A DNA stretch of 64,000 nt from Plumapathes pennacea (GCA_964036295.1 OZ038472.1:11156068-11220067); one strand, 5' to 3'. Positions 34,196-64,000 are shown, counted from the first letter of the stretch. Notes: generated by a model from the letters alone, not told the origin. Numbers and translations: made by a program.

Positions 34196-37100
34196 CTAGG
34201 TCCTGACTTGGAATTTTCCCGCCTTGGTTATATACTTGACTCCTTTAAATGGCTTGTATTTCTAAAAAACAAAAACAAAAACAAAAACAAAAACAAAAAA
34301 CACAATGAGCTTTAGATTCACAACAAAATACAAGTTAGTTAGCAAAATAAGATGGTCGTTTACCGGAAGGCAGAAACGACAGAAAAAAAATCCATAGACG
34401 AGCCTCAAAAGTAACCGCCGTTGCTTTCGAGTGGTTTCATTACCAGCAATTTGACAGAGGAACCAAATCGTAACTTTGGTCGTTTACGAGAGTACAGTTA
34501 CACCATAAATGAAAGCTAGAATACCGTCAATGCTCTAACAAGTCTCCCCCCCTACAAGGTCAATTTTTGAAATAAGCCCCACCGCCCTCTAATAACCTCT
34601 ATCCCCCGCTAATAAACTCCACCCCACCTCTTTCATCCTCACGACTGTGAGCACCAAATTTATTAGAGAAGCAATACAAATGACGCCGCATTAGATGCTT
34701 AGTAAAGTCCTTTTGCTTAGTAAAGTACTTTGCCTTTCGTGTGTGACATCTCATATTTTTAAGGAAGATCCCCCCCCCCCTCCCCCCCGGTAATTATTAG
34801 TTACTAAATCCCAAAATTAAACACAAACTTCTCCATAAAGGTCCAGTCTTGAAACCTTGATACCAGACGCAGCAAGAGCTGCAATCTTGAACTTTATCTG
34901 CAAGAAAAAAGTTTCACGGAAATAAGCCGACTGCTTCACGGAAATAAGCCGACTGCTTCACGGAAATAGGCCGACTGCTTCACGGAAATAAGTCAACTGT
35001 TTCACGGAAATAAGCCGACTGCTAGGAAGCATTCCTCCGCCTACTCATGCAGGGTGTGACGAATACGTACAGAAATGGTTGAAGATTCATCCGGAGGAGG
35101 AACACCACTTTGGAGAGACATCTGTGTAAAAGCAAAGACAACAGTTTACACGCCAATGAGCCGTTGTCGATATTTATTTGAACGTTTCAAGGAATTACGA
35201 GATTTTAAGGGGGTGGGAAAAGCAAAGAAAACTGCAAGGTCAGCAAAAGGATGCTGATAAAGGACCAACACTCGAAACGTCAGTCAATGCATTCTTTACG
35301 GTGTTCAGTATTATGCTAATACGTTCCGATACAAACCTAAACTAGAACCTACAGTAGCATTGTATCCCTAGTTAAGTTTAACATTTCTAACTCTAATAGG
35401 AAAATCCTAACATGGAAACAAGATTGAATATAAAGAAACACTTTTTTAAACTCACGTTTCCTCTCAGATTTGGCAACTTTTGTGGTAGAATTTTCCCAAT
35501 CTGCAATGACAAAATGAATTATAATGATTTAGTATTAACATAGCGCAAATTCTATGTGTATATATTCTAATGCGCTTTACAATGATCTTTGAATTAGTGA
35601 TATTGTAATGGAGGACAGTTCACAGCACCGGGGAAATTCCCCTGCTCTTTTCGAGAAGTGTGTGAGTTCTTCAAAGTTCCTCATATTGGGTTAGTGAAAG
35701 TTGAGAGACTAGCTCAACGGCTGAACGTCCCCACCCAAGGACGATGAAAGAAATATTACTCTAAAGCCTTGGATCAAGTAAAAGACTGATCTGATTCATA
35801 AATGCATTATAAGAGACCCTCTTACCGAAGATGCTTTGCGCGCCCATGTTTATATTTACATCCGGAGCTCGATTTTCCTGAGGCGCCCACGTTATGACTG
35901 ATCGATCTGACTGTCGCTGCTTGCCGTGCTCAATACACTTTCTGAGTTTGTGCTGATTTATTTTGCGATATAACGTAGACAAACATTGAGAATCCGCCAT
36001 CTTCGTGTGATACGAAAATGGCCGCCGTCAGTCACTGGGCGCGCTAAGCATCTACGGTGAGAGGGTATATGAATCATTGCAAATACTCACTTCCCATACC
36101 AGCTCCTTCTTCACGGGGTCAAACGTGTAAGTACCAACTGTACAGTGAACATCAGCAAGTCAGTATGAGAGAGAAAGCACTCGAGACAGACCAAAATATT
36201 ATATATGACGTCTTGACTCCAAAATATGAAACAATTCTAATAGTCAGACTGTGCTACACTCTAACACCCACGTGATCAAGGGATTAGTTAAACATCCTGA
36301 TGTAATGTATTTCTACATAGTAATACGACATCAGTTTGTTAGTGGTCACAGGACAGTTACATGTCACGTGATAGATACATTTGCTTATATATATATATTT
36401 GGATATGACCGCTTTTCGGGATTGACTTTATATATATAATTGCACATGCATTTTTTTTCTGAAGTATCTGAAGTTAGTTAAATAGCGAAGTTAGTATTTT
36501 CCTTAGGCTATTTAATATCAGATACTCATATAGACTCCCTCACGGTATTGAATGCATGATGGGTAATCAGGGCAAGAACAAAGAAAAATGGCAGGTTTAA
36601 TAGTAAAATCGCTCACAATCAGAACCACTGAAAGTTTGCAAATGACATTTTGGAGTGTTTCGAAGTTCCACCAATCAGAAAAACGAATGCCCAGTATATG
36701 CAGTTTATTTGCCCTGATTACCCATCATACATTCAATACCGTGAAGGGGTCTATTCTGTTTTTCTCGGCACATTAGCAAAGTGTTTGCTACTGTAGAGGC
36801 CTAATCAGTCTCACCAACCCGAGGTGAATTATATAGACACTGTTTTACTGGAAAATATACCGTGCGTAAAATCCATACGAAACTACATCCGGGACCCGAG
36901 TGGCGTATTTTCCATATCTTCACTAGTGAGGATATCGTTGGCATCATTTCTCACTTTTTCACGGTTGTTTGTGCAATTTCTCGTAAAACACTCGTGTCTA
37001 ATATAATAAAAAGAAAATTACACGGCGGCTTGAAGATATGGAGTTTATTTTCTCGTGGTAAAAACAATATTTTACTCACTCGCGAAGCGCTCGTTCGTAA

Positions 37101-40100
37101 AATATTGTTTTTACCACTCGAAAATAAAATTCATATCTTCGCGCTGCCGTGTAATATCCTCTATCTAGCTGAGACGTTTGAATACCTGACGGAGTGAGGT
37201 TCACATTCAGAACTTGCTTTGGTAATGGAACACTAACTACCACTTCTTCAACCTGCAACGATGTGAATACCACATTCATAAATAACGCCACTGTAAAACA
37301 TGAAAAACAATGAAACGGCATATCTGTGACGATTACACTCACCAATTTCCCCATGGTTTGTTTTGGTCCTATGGTCAGATCAAATCTCCCCGATCCTCCC
37401 TAAGAGTGAAAAATAATCACATTACATAAAAATACCTATACAATACAGGTAAAGAATAAGCATGAGAATAAGAATATGTAGGCAAGTGCTCAGGGCTTAT
37501 GTCACAGTGCTTGTTTGTGATTACCAAATATAATAAATAATTTTCCCACTGAACAGTCCATTTATGCAAAACAATTTCCCCGTTTCCTACGAAAATGTGC
37601 TTTGTCAAGCAAATACGGATCGTTTCTATGGGAGATTATGGAAGATTGAGAGGTCAAAACGACAAAATAAATATGGATATACAGTATGTCCCAAACCTTA
37701 AATCTACATGAATGAAATTAAATTTGGTCAAAAAAAAAAAGTCAAGAAATAAATAAAGCTTCAAAAGTTACTTACAGTACAGCCTTTTTGCACTCAACCC
37801 TTCGCTTGATTTGCTATCTCTATAGACCAACATCACGATAGTTTGTAGTCATGGCTAAATGGGTAATAATAATTTACCTCGTGATATGAAATCTGTGGTT
37901 TTGCATACACTGGGACAGCAATGGAACTGAATAAAAAAGGCAACAGTTTCAATTAACAAGGGAGCTCAGGTGTTATGGCAAATCTGAGTTCGAGTTGTAA
38001 CTTACCCTGTTGTAATGTTATAGGACAGAAGTCTGAAATTACCATCCGGGGGCACAAAGGAAAGAATCTTATCTGACTGTAAAAATAAGATAAATACAGA
38101 TATCACACACAACAACAACAACAACAACAACAATCCTTCTCTACTCGACACCACGAGGCTTACAACTAAGTGACCACACTTCCTACACGCTACAACTAGT
38201 ATATTATTACAACTTACAGGTACCTTTCTAGTTGCTGATTGGTTTAATGAATCTTTTGCAGGCCAGTGATTGGCTCTTAAGCCCTTTGGATTTGGTTTCT
38301 CAGTTGCTGATTGGGTGGGCATGTGTGCAGTTGGGACTTTTTTGTTTCCTTTAATTTTTTGTTCATATTTTCTTGTGGGCAAGTAAATGGAATTGGTTTA
38401 ACAGTTGCTGATTTGTTGCTTTTTGTTTTTGTTTTTTACTTTTTTGTTTTACTGTTTTGCTATTTTATTGCTTTCTTTATTGTTGTTTGTAAGCCCAGTA
38501 GCTTACTGGTTGGACAGATTGGCTGTGAGGTTTTTTGGGTTTCCTTTTTAAGTTGCTGATTGGTTAAATGCAATTTTTTTGTGGGCTAATGATTGGCTGA
38601 GAAGTTTTTTGGTTTTGGTTTTCAGCTTACTGATTGGTTGGAGGCATCTTTTTTTGTGGGCCAGTGATTGGCTGTGAGGTTTTTGGGTTTACTTTTCAAG
38701 TTGCTGATTGGTTAAATGCATTCTTTTTGTGGGCCAGTGATTGGCTGTGAGGTTTTTTAGGTTTACTTTTCAAGTTGCTGATTGGTTAAACACATTCTTT
38801 TTGTGGGCCAGTGATTGGCTGTGAGGTTTTTCGGTTCTGGTTTTCCGCTTGCTGATTGGTTGGAAGCATTTTTTTTCCTTTGGGCCAGTGATTGGCTGTG
38901 AGTTTTTTTGGGTTTGCTTTTCAAGTTGTTGATTGGTTAAACACATTTTTTTTGTGGGCCAGTGATTGGCTGTAAAGAATTTAATTCTGGTTTTCAACTT
39001 GCTGATTGATTGGTAACATTTTTGTTTTGTGGGCCAGTGATTGACTGTGAAGAAATTTTAGTTTTGCTTTTCAAGTTGCTGGCCAGTGATTGGCTGGGAA
39101 AATTTTTGGTTCTGGTTTTCAAGTTGCCGATTGGTTAAATGCCTTTTTAGTGAGCCAGTGATTGAATTTAAAGTTTTTTGGTTCTGGTTTTCAACTTGCT
39201 GATTGGTTGAGACTTTTTTTTGTGGGCCACTGATTGGTTAAACACTTTTTTTTGAGCCAGTGATTGGCTGTAAAGTTCTTTGGCTCTGGTTTTCAACTTG
39301 CTGATTGGTTGAGACTTTTTTTTGTGGGCCACTGATTGTTTAAACACTTTTTTTTTTGTGAGCCAGTGATTGGCTGTAAAGTTCTTTGGCTCTGGTTTTC
39401 AACTTGCTGATTGGTTGGATGCATTTAGTTCTGGTGGCCAGTGATTGGCTCTGAAGTTCTTTGATTGTAGTTTTCCAGTCACTGATTAATTGGTCATTGT
39501 TTTATATGTTGTATGTTTTTGTTTGTTTGTTTGTTTGTTTGTTTTGCAGATTATTGATTGTCTGATAAGCTTTTTGGCCATTGTTTTACAGCAGTCATTA
39601 AAAAACTGCAATGTGAAGAAGACAGAGTTCTCTCACCTCCCATCGTTTAAATCTTACACAAGGATGGAAACTGGGGTCATCTAGGAGTCTTGAGTTCATG
39701 AAACACATTGTTAAATCTGCAAGCAATAACAACAACAAACCAGAGATCAATGCCCCAAATTTATAGAAAAGTCTAAACAATTTAAGGTATTTTTTATTTC
39801 TATTTTATATATCATGCATCGTATTAAATTATTAAAGAATGAGTAATAAAACTTCTAACATGTACCATCTTCCCCTTTCACTAGTGATCCAATTTGATTT
39901 TCTCCTTCTGCAGTTTCTCACTGTCCAGAAACTTGATACAGTAGGGAACCTTGCTAAGATGAAAGCTGATTAAACTATCAATTCTCACTACATTACTGAT
40001 ACATTTTCTGTTAAAATGTTGGGAGAATCTGCATTTTGAGCTTGGAAGTGAAAGACTACTTACCAGGCATCCCAGACAGCTTGCAACAAGAGTCAATCTG

Positions 40101-43100
40101 CAAATCAAAAATAAAATCAATCTACAGTTTGAAGGGCAACCAACCTAAAACCTTAATGTCGAGCACTGAGATATCTAATCAATATCGTGATGAACACTAT
40201 GAATCAATTATCAACGCAGAATGTTCAAGAAGGTACAGCAATATTTAACTAATGTATTCCTATATTTAAACAACACACAATGTAAAAACATAAAGAAATA
40301 TGAAAAAACCCTTACCACTCCTTGAATTTCTGTGAACACAGTTGAGCCCTGACAGAAAAGACAACACAAACATCAGTTATTGATCCAGACACACATATCT
40401 CTCAAACATCGCTATTTTTTAGTAGTTTTCATTCATAAGATGTTGTAAATCAGACTGGCCATGCTGAAATGGTAAAACAACCATAATATTCAATAGTTAT
40501 CTTCCCACCAATCTACAGGTGGCATTGCTCATGTTTACAGCAGAAAATAGGTACTGTTCATACATTTAATACTTAAAAATAGCATACATGTACTTACATG
40601 TCTGTCTACAATGCAGTCAATTTCCTCTATCACATCAAAGTAAATCTATATAAAGGAAAAGCTAATTTACTGTTTGAATAAAGTACACACACAATAATAG
40701 ACAAATCATGCATGAACACACATTTATTGACATTTAACTTACTGAACAACTTCTAATTAACAAAGCTGACAACTTTACAAATATAAACACAATATTTACA
40801 AAATATATAACAGGCTTCTGTGTAATACAGCCTCATCTGAACACGCAGGAAGTTGGGAGAACACGAGAGTAGCATAGGGAAACCATGAGGCCGCCGAGTG
40901 CAAAATGTGTTATATATATTTCTTTTATAAAATAATCAATCAAAAAAATACATCAGGTATCATGGCAGCATGTAAAATACTCTCATCTTACATGGTTATT
41001 TAGCCAATCAGAACATGTGTAATATCATAGTTATTTTATGATGTACTATATTGCATTATATACATGTAGCTTAATAATAAACGCTTGGTAAAATGCATAT
41101 AGATTAAAAACAAAACTATAAATATATAGACAAATACTAAATAGATACACAATAGCATTGGTTTTCATTGTTAAACTGAATTTCATAATAATATAATAAT
41201 TATGTACATCCAAAGTTATAATTGCACATTAACAATATTCACAATACCTCATTATGTGTGTATTTGACTCCAGTTCGTCTCCAGGGAACATTTGAAAGTT
41301 GACCAGTGGGGAGGTGCGTACTGACACTAAAAGAAAGATAAGCACAAGCACTCAGGCACAAGCAAACTTCACTTAAAATAAGTTATTGAATTTGCACAGT
41401 AAATTTTCTGCTGTAAGTTAAGTAATAACATAAACAAACAAACAAACAAACAAACAAAAATCAGCAAAAGAAGACTTGCAACAAGAAAATGGTGAATTTT
41501 CACAAAAAGAAAATTGCAAACTTGTAAATCATCTTGTAACAATATATAGAGGATATTACACAGCGGCGTGAAGATATGAATTTCATTTTTCAAGTGGTAA
41601 AAACAATATTTTACAAACAAGCGCTTCGCGAGTGAGTAAAATATTGTTTTTACCACGAGAAAATAAAATCCATATCTTCAAGCCACCGTGTAATTTTCTT
41701 TTTATTATATTAGACACGAGTGTTTTACGAGAAATTGCACAAACAACCGTGTAAAAGCGGGAAATGATGCCAACGATATCCTCACTAGTGAAGATATGGA
41801 AAATACGCCACTCGGGTCCCGGATGTAGTTTCGTATGGATTTTACGCACAGTATATTTTCCAGTAAAACACTCGTGTCTATATAATAATTTGTTTCTGCT
41901 CGAGCTGTAGCATGTGAACAGAAGATGCACCATTATCAAATTTCCCTAAACACTGATACTCACTGTGATCCTCCTGTCACTGTATTCACAACTTGACGAA
42001 CAATGCTGGGTGGACGGATCAGTTCCTTCAGAATGTTTGGCTCTGTCGCCAGTGGAAACCCATTGTCCAGCATTTCCTCAAGCAGCTGAGAAACACAAGG
42101 AAATAAATCAGCTCTACAATTATAATGCATAGCAGTCTAACTGTCTGCTTGAACATTGGCTGTATAGTTCTAATAGCAACACTGAAAGTCCTGTAACATG
42201 GAATTAGATTTTCGATGGTGCTAATTTACCATTTGTGCATATAGTCGAGTGGGGCATATATTTGAGAGGGAGGGCACTTATTAGAGAGGAATTACAGTAC
42301 TACGGTACTGTTGACACATTACCCCATCCGCCCATTCAAATAATTTTATTTTGATTTAATTTTTTTTTACAATAGCTATGGTTTCCCCTCAAAATCTTCC
42401 AAATTCAAGTAAGGGGAGGGAGACTCAAAAACAGCTTAACTTGGATTTTCCAAGAATGTTGTCGGCTCTTTGAGATAACAAAATAATGATCACCGCAGCT
42501 TAGAAAATCAAATACTGCAAGTCAATAGGTTCATGGCCTTAGACATCTGGGCCCGGTTTTTCAAAGTACAATTAGGCTAATCCTGGATTAGGTCGAAACC
42601 TTCATGTCATTTATATGCCTGAAAATGTGAAGGTTTCATTCACAACAACTTCCTTTATGCGTTTTTAAGCTGGAACAAGCTTTTTAGTCCATCTTCGAAC
42701 AAAACTCTGCGGTTTATTGGCAGTAGGGTTGAGAGAAAGAATTTCGTTAATCCTGGATTAGCTTAGTCGGCTTTCGAAAAACCGGGCCCAGGTTTTGCTG
42801 GCTAGACATCACTCACCTCATACACAATAACAATATTCTCCTTGATAGACGACTCGGTGCAGTAGTTGAAGTAGTCAGTAACTGTGTCGACCACTCGGTG
42901 AAGAAACTCAATTACAAACAGAGGTGGCACTAAATAAAAAACGAGGTGAAAATCATCATACCAGCCCACACCATAGCAGCAGCAATAACAAGGAAGTACA
43001 GTTGAAGCACTCGCTGGCGACCACCTTGGGAATTCGAAAAAGTGGTCATAACTGGAGCTGGTTGCTTAAACAAGAATGGGTTTTGGTAAGTGACCAAATG

Positions 43101-44505
43101 CTGCAGCAATAGAGGCTGGTTGCTTACAAGAGATTTTAGCACAAAGCCACTTGGATGCTCCGCCCAAAGCTCCCTTGAACTCTTAATTCGATATCTTATC
43201 AAATGAACCATTAGTATAGTATGTCATGCAATTACTGTAAATGTGATCAAGTAGTGTTCACTTTTAGTGAAGTGTTGACTAATATGGGTCAGATGCTTTG
43301 AGTGATCGCTCAACTAGAGCTGGTCGTGCTTACGAGAGTGGTCCAAAGGAGAGCTTTGACTGTATATGGCAGGGATGAATCTTTAGTTAGAGACAAATAG
43401 CTATAAAATGTAGCAGATACTAAATAATTAACAATTATTCGCCGAAGTGGAGGTGAATAGCAGTGGATATTTACCGAGCTGTTTCGGCGAGGTAAATATC
43501 CACCGCTATCCACCGACACTAAGGAGAATAATATTGTTTTAGTATATACCACACAAGTTTAATAGCCAACTCCCAAATAGCTATTTTATTTCCAACAAAA
43601 GTGGGCAAAATTTGGGTTCACGCGCCATTTTGTTTTACTGGAAACCGCCAGGAGGTGAATAGTACTTGATATTCTGAGATTGAGGAACCAATCAGAGCGC
43701 GTGAAAAGCACTATTCACTTGTGTGGTATATACTAATGACTAATAGTCTGAGATCTAAGATCATCTTTTTATGGGAGAACAATTTATGATATCAGCCCTA
43801 CCTTCATTCTGAACCACAGCCACAAATGACAGCTCATTCCTGTATATGCTGATCAAGTAGTAATGTGGAGTAGCAATGACAGGTGGAACATCCTCTAGGG
43901 AATTGGCCTGTGTATCAACACACAGTAACTAATTTTAGACCCCAGAGAAGAAATTTCTGTTGTTTTTCTATTGCCCTCCTTAACACTTTCATTCCCAAGC
44001 CCAAGGAGTTGGACATCAATTGGGACACAAGTCCTGCTTCTTCCTCCAGTCATTACACTCTATAATATTTTGTATTTATTTAGTGTGTGTGTATGACGAA
44101 TTTAATCAATTAAACTAAACTAAAGGTTTGGTAGTCTGGTAAGAAAACGTTACGCCTACCTAATTCGCAATATGTGTAGTACAATAAAAACATACATAAC
44201 CGTACATGCATTCATTTGGCTATAGTTGCACTTATTCAAAAAACACATTTCGTGAGGAACAGTGAAAAAGTAAAACATACGCACTTTAGACTGAGCGTCA
44301 AAGAAGTGATCACAAATTGATCTGCTGATGACACTCTTCCAATGCTTCTCAAGAAATATGTTCCTAAAACGTAATGGTACAAGACAGGGCAAGTTAGACA
44401 TTGCAGTTTGGGAAAACAACAGCACGTATGTCGAAGAACAAAAAAAGAATAAAGCTTCTAAAGAGCTCACCCTGATTTATTGATGACAAAAAGACTGTTT
44501 ATCAT
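34196..44505 (-). CDS. AP3M: AP-3 complex subunit mu, 19 exons, 416 aa
   Basis: The medium chain of the AP-3 adaptor binds YxxPhi sorting signals and directs cargo from endosomes to lysosome-related organelles. Exons in transcript order: 44505-44471, 44363-44285, 43907-43802, 42929-42817, 42085-41964, 41326-41248, 40645-40598, 40348-40316, 40097-40064, 39716-39637, 38076-38006, 37926-37878, 37399-37343, 37252-37186, 36137-36091, 35500-35456, 35121-35071, 34897-34829, 34261-34196. They join to 1251 nt with consistent phase. Human AP3M1 is 418 aa. The start gives MINSLFVIN and NIFLEKHWKSVIS, the longin domain. LLEEMLDNGFPLATEPNILK follows in the linker, then VPWRRTGVKYTHNE opens the mu homology domain. 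The end KYKPFKGVKYITKAGKFQVR-T matches the family C-terminus. All introns are GT-AG; the exon 18 donor (GTTTGT) is weak. A single mu3 gene precedes the vertebrate AP3M1/AP3M2 split, so I use AP3M. Confidence 0.95.
34913..35022. repeat. 22-bp satellite, five units, in AP3M intron 17
   Basis: TTCACGGAAATAAGCCGACT-GC repeats five times with few changes. It fills 110 of the 173 bp between exons 17 and 18 and starts 15 bp from the exon 18 acceptor. This is a clean tandem array without spacers, so it is not CRISPR-like. Confidence 0.9.
36830..37166 (+). mobile_element. Double-hairpin MITE, copy 2, beside AP3M exon 14
   Basis: Same order as the 24000-24343 copy: ATAGACACTGTTTTACTGG, CATCCGGGACCCGAGTGGCG, GGTAAAAACAATATTTTACT and CGTGTAATATCCTCTAT. 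It ends about 20 bp from the exon 14 donor, on the strand opposite to AP3M transcription. Confidence 0.85.
38225..39480. repeat. About 75-bp array rich in inverted CCAAT boxes, AP3M intron 10
   Basis: The unit alternates TTCAAGTTGCTGATTGGTTA and TTGTGGGCCAGTGATTGGCT with T-rich spacers, about fifteen units. Each unit has two ATTGG (CCAAT on the other strand), usually in good CCAAT-box context. It lies between exons 11 and 10. A (GTTT)n tract follows at 39519-39544. Confidence 0.85.
39880..40057. mobile_element. piggyBac-type MITE copy in AP3M intron
   Basis: CCCTTTCACTAGTGATCCAA, TTTCTCCTTCTGCAGTTTCT, GATGAAAGCTGATTAAACTA and GTTGGGAGAATCTGCATTTT follow the family order. Its right edge lies 6 bp from the donor of exon 9 (40064). 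Confidence 0.7.
40816..41060. repeat. Repeat with CCTCATCTGAACACG, copy 2
   Basis: Matches 23735-23950 in order and extends further, adding AAAATACTCTCATCTTACAT and GGTTATTTAGCCAATCAGAA. Those last motifs recur inverted at 27487-27560 (GATTGGCTAAATAACCGTAT, AAGATGAGAGTATTACAC). Confidence 0.65.
41542..41886 (-). mobile_element. Double-hairpin MITE, copy 3, inverted
   Basis: It reads ATATAGAGGATATTACACAG on the left and ACACTCGTGTCTATATAATA on the right, the reverse of copies 1 and 2. A (CAAA)n tract lies nearby at 41431-41457. It is located in AP3M intron 5. Confidence 0.85.
42549..42789. mobile_element. GGGCCCGGTTTTTC MITE, copy 1
   Basis: The ends GGGCCCGGTTTTTCAAAGTA and GGCTTTCGAAAAACCGGGCC are inverted repeats. 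The interior has AATCCTGGATTAG near both ends and TTTAAGCTGGAACAAGCTTT in the middle. Other copies are at 50026-50256 and 56281-56519, with a diverged one at about 46950-47208. The stop-side end lies 28 bp from the donor of AP3M exon 4. Confidence 0.85.
43542..43733 (-). mobile_element. MITE with GTATATACCACACAAGT ends, inverted copy
   Basis: Reverse of the 30140-30335 copy, again flanked by TA (43540-43541 and 43734-43735). Landmarks are GGGTTCACGCGCCATTTTGT and CCAATCAGAGCGCGTGAAAA. It is in AP3M intron 3. Confidence 0.85.
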
Positions 44506-46133
44506 CCTGATAACACCGTGTAGAACGAAAACTCTTCGACTCGACTTTTTCAAGATGGCTGCCAATCTCGTACCCAGACCCTTCCACCGTCTTCCGGCGC
44601 ATGCTCGTCGAAAACCTCGTACACAGACTCTCGGCGAAAGACGTCCACTTTTTAAACGATCCTGATTGGTTGTTCAACGCAATACAAGGCACGAGTTGGG
44701 CGATAGCCTCCATGATATAAAAACAAGCTATTTATCCGATCCAATAACTGTTACATTTTCATGCTCCCCGGATACTACAAAACATTAGTTTCATGTGACC
44801 ACCCCCACCCCCTCCCCCACATTGCACGAATTTCTATGGTGTTCCGGCTCCACCGAAAAAATTTTAACCTAAGGTTTTGTGAATTGACATTTCGTCCTTC
44901 ACAGGGTAATCCTGAGCAACTATTTAAATGCTGCAAAATCAGCCTTTCGAATTACTTTTTTTCTGATCCTAAAGGCCCTAAAACACAATGGTCATCATAA
45001 TCCCAGTCTGTTGTAACCCCACCCCCCTCCCCACGATAAATAACGGCATACATGACTGGATTTCATAGTTGGCGCGGAAGCGCAGAACAGAACAGTCCCA
45101 CAATGCACCGGGAGGAGTCCAACTCAACACCAGAAGGTAAGGATTGAAGGCGCCTTTATTGAGGAGTAAATTTGGGCAAAATTCAGCACAAAAAGGTTCT
45201 GCATTACTTGAAAAATCTACGTTAAACCAATCAACTTGAAGGACGTCATGCTGGTTCCCCACCCTTTCCCCCAAAGGTTTCTGCAATTAAATTGCATTTA
45301 CTTTATGCTCGTGTAAACATCCTACAGGAACAGTTAAAAGCACAGAAAGGATAAGACATTGCCAGATATAATCGCGGCAACGATTCCAATAAATTTTAAA
45401 TCCCTATATTTTGTTCACTGAGAAAAGTCCGATAAACATCTAGCTAACTTTATGTTCTTTACCTAAAACGAGTTTAAGGAAATCTCGAATGTCCGGGACA
45501 AATTGCCATTAGATTGTTGGCAATATAGTCTTATTTATGAACTAAAAGTTGTTTTCCTTTTTGATCCAACAAATTTTTAATTGTTGGATCAAAATTTGTC
45601 AACAGTTTAATGACAATTTGTCCCAACAACCGTGTTTCCTTTAATCCTTTCACTCCCAAGAGTGATCACCAGAAATACATCATACAGCCTGTATGTATGG
45701 AGACCTTGTGTTTTGATACCTCGAAACTATCAATTCTCACTATACCACTCATACATTTTCTTCTTAAAAGGTTGGGAGAATCTGCATTTTGAGTTTCGTT
45801 TGGTTAGCCTGATTCACTGAGTGGAAAGACTCGCTATCTTGAACTCGGTTAACTCGAACTCCCCGCTATCTCGAACAGAGTCCAATTTCTCTCGAAAATA
45901 AACTTGATTGAAATTTCCCTTGATAGAAGCCCGTTATAAGACACCGCGGAAATACGTTTTTCAGCTCAAATTATGAGAAGTTAGATATCCATGGCGACGA
46001 ACGCTGACCAACGGAAATGACGTCACGAACGTATTTCCGGTGTCCCGTATTCTCGATCCCCCGTTATCTCGAAATGTTTTGTCTATCTGCCGCATCAGTT
46101 TGCTGTTGTGTTCAGATTTGAAATTTCTCTGTT
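44506..46133. other. Intergenic DNA: AP3M promoter side and SKIV2L 3' flank
   Basis: CAAGATGGCTGCC at about 44550, 45 bp upstream of the AP3M ATG, resembles a YY1 element on the + strand. C-rich blocks lie at 44802-44818 and 45018-45036. A piggyBac-type MITE copy spans about 45645-45795. CTCGCTATCTTGAACTCGG and CCCCGCTATCTCGAAC / CCCCCGTTATCTCGAA repeats lie at 45825-46075. A TTTATT near 45155 (AATAAA on the - strand) is a distant candidate signal for SKIV2L. Confidence 0.4.
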
Positions 46134-63666
<17,533 letters not shown>

Positions 63667-63771
63667 CTGTGAGGCGAAATAAAAAACGTACATTATGATA
63701 AAGCTCGCTTTTTATATTGGACATGAAATACCCGCAGGATAAAATGTTCAGACGATTTCAAGCGGTATTGT

Positions 63772-64000
63772 ATAGAGCGGTTTTCGGATGACGGCGAAAG
63801 TAACCGTGTGATTGCTCTAGTTTTGCGTTTGCTACGCTTTTAAATTGGTCATTAGCAGGTTTTGCAGCATTCTAGACCAATCAGGAACAAAAGCAAAACC
63901 TGATTGCGATCTTCTCAGGCAAGCAAGCAAGTAGCGATGGCGTGTTCTCGCACTGCTGATTAGTTTATTCTCAAATCAAACGCAAACTACTCTGGCTTCT
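63772..64000. mobile_element. Truncated second copy of the 6683-7030 element
   Basis: ATAGAGCGGTTTTCGGATGA, ATTGGTCATTAGCAGGTTTT, GACCAATCAGGAACAAAAGC and CTCGCACTGCTGATTAGTTT follow the left part of the first copy. The right end lies beyond the window. It occupies a SKIV2L 5' intron. Confidence 0.75.

Noticed and set aside
34913..35022. CRISPR-like array
   Set aside because: The 22-bp units abut with no spacers, and the host is a eukaryote. It is a plain satellite.

Overview
The window is animal nuclear DNA. Genes have short exons and GT-AG introns, the sequence is AT-rich, and non-coding DNA is packed with short inverted-repeat elements, minisatellites and homopolymers. Gene content, intron density and repeat style suggest a cnidarian, most likely a hexacoral such as a stony coral. 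This is an inference; no organellar or rRNA marker is present to fix the taxon.

Four protein genes are well supported. (1) MED27, Mediator subunit 27, + strand, 1136-6447: eight exons that join in frame to 312 aa and end in the zinc-binding tail. (2) An intronless class A GPCR of 352 aa, + strand, 30761-31819, with several altered signature residues. (3) AP3M, the mu subunit of the AP-3 adaptor, - strand, 34196-44505: nineteen exons joining to 416 aa. (4) SKIV2L (SKI2, SKIC2), the helicase of the cytoplasmic Ski complex, - strand, 46134-63666: twenty-two exons encoding the last 1064 aa. Its N-terminus lies beyond the right edge. Exon ends were placed by protein similarity recalled from the human family members plus splice-site and phase agreement. 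All junctions keep frame, which is strong internal support.

Layout: 1-1135 is repeat-rich upstream DNA with a clean Harbinger-type MITE. MED27 follows. 6448-30760 is a gene-poor stretch made of repeats, including a 4.3 kb composite flanked by inverted minisatellite arrays (13110-17420), a GGATCC-rich block, and a roughly 2.3 kb segment containing repeated hairpins. It holds one protein remnant (7874-8185) and two weak candidates for short spliced transcripts. The GPCR sits downstream of tandem blocks. AP3M and SKIV2L then lie head to tail on the - strand, 1.6 kb apart, with introns filled by MITEs, satellites, a tRNA-derived SINE and two partial exon duplications.

The genes do not form a pathway. 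They are housekeeping functions (transcription, vesicle sorting, RNA decay) plus one receptor. The most unusual material is structural: inverted minisatellite arrays, a decoy copy of the end of a SKIV2L helicase exon that would act as a poison exon if spliced in, an in-frame copy of part of another SKIV2L exon, a perfect 69-bp-arm hairpin, and several MITE families with readable target-site duplications.
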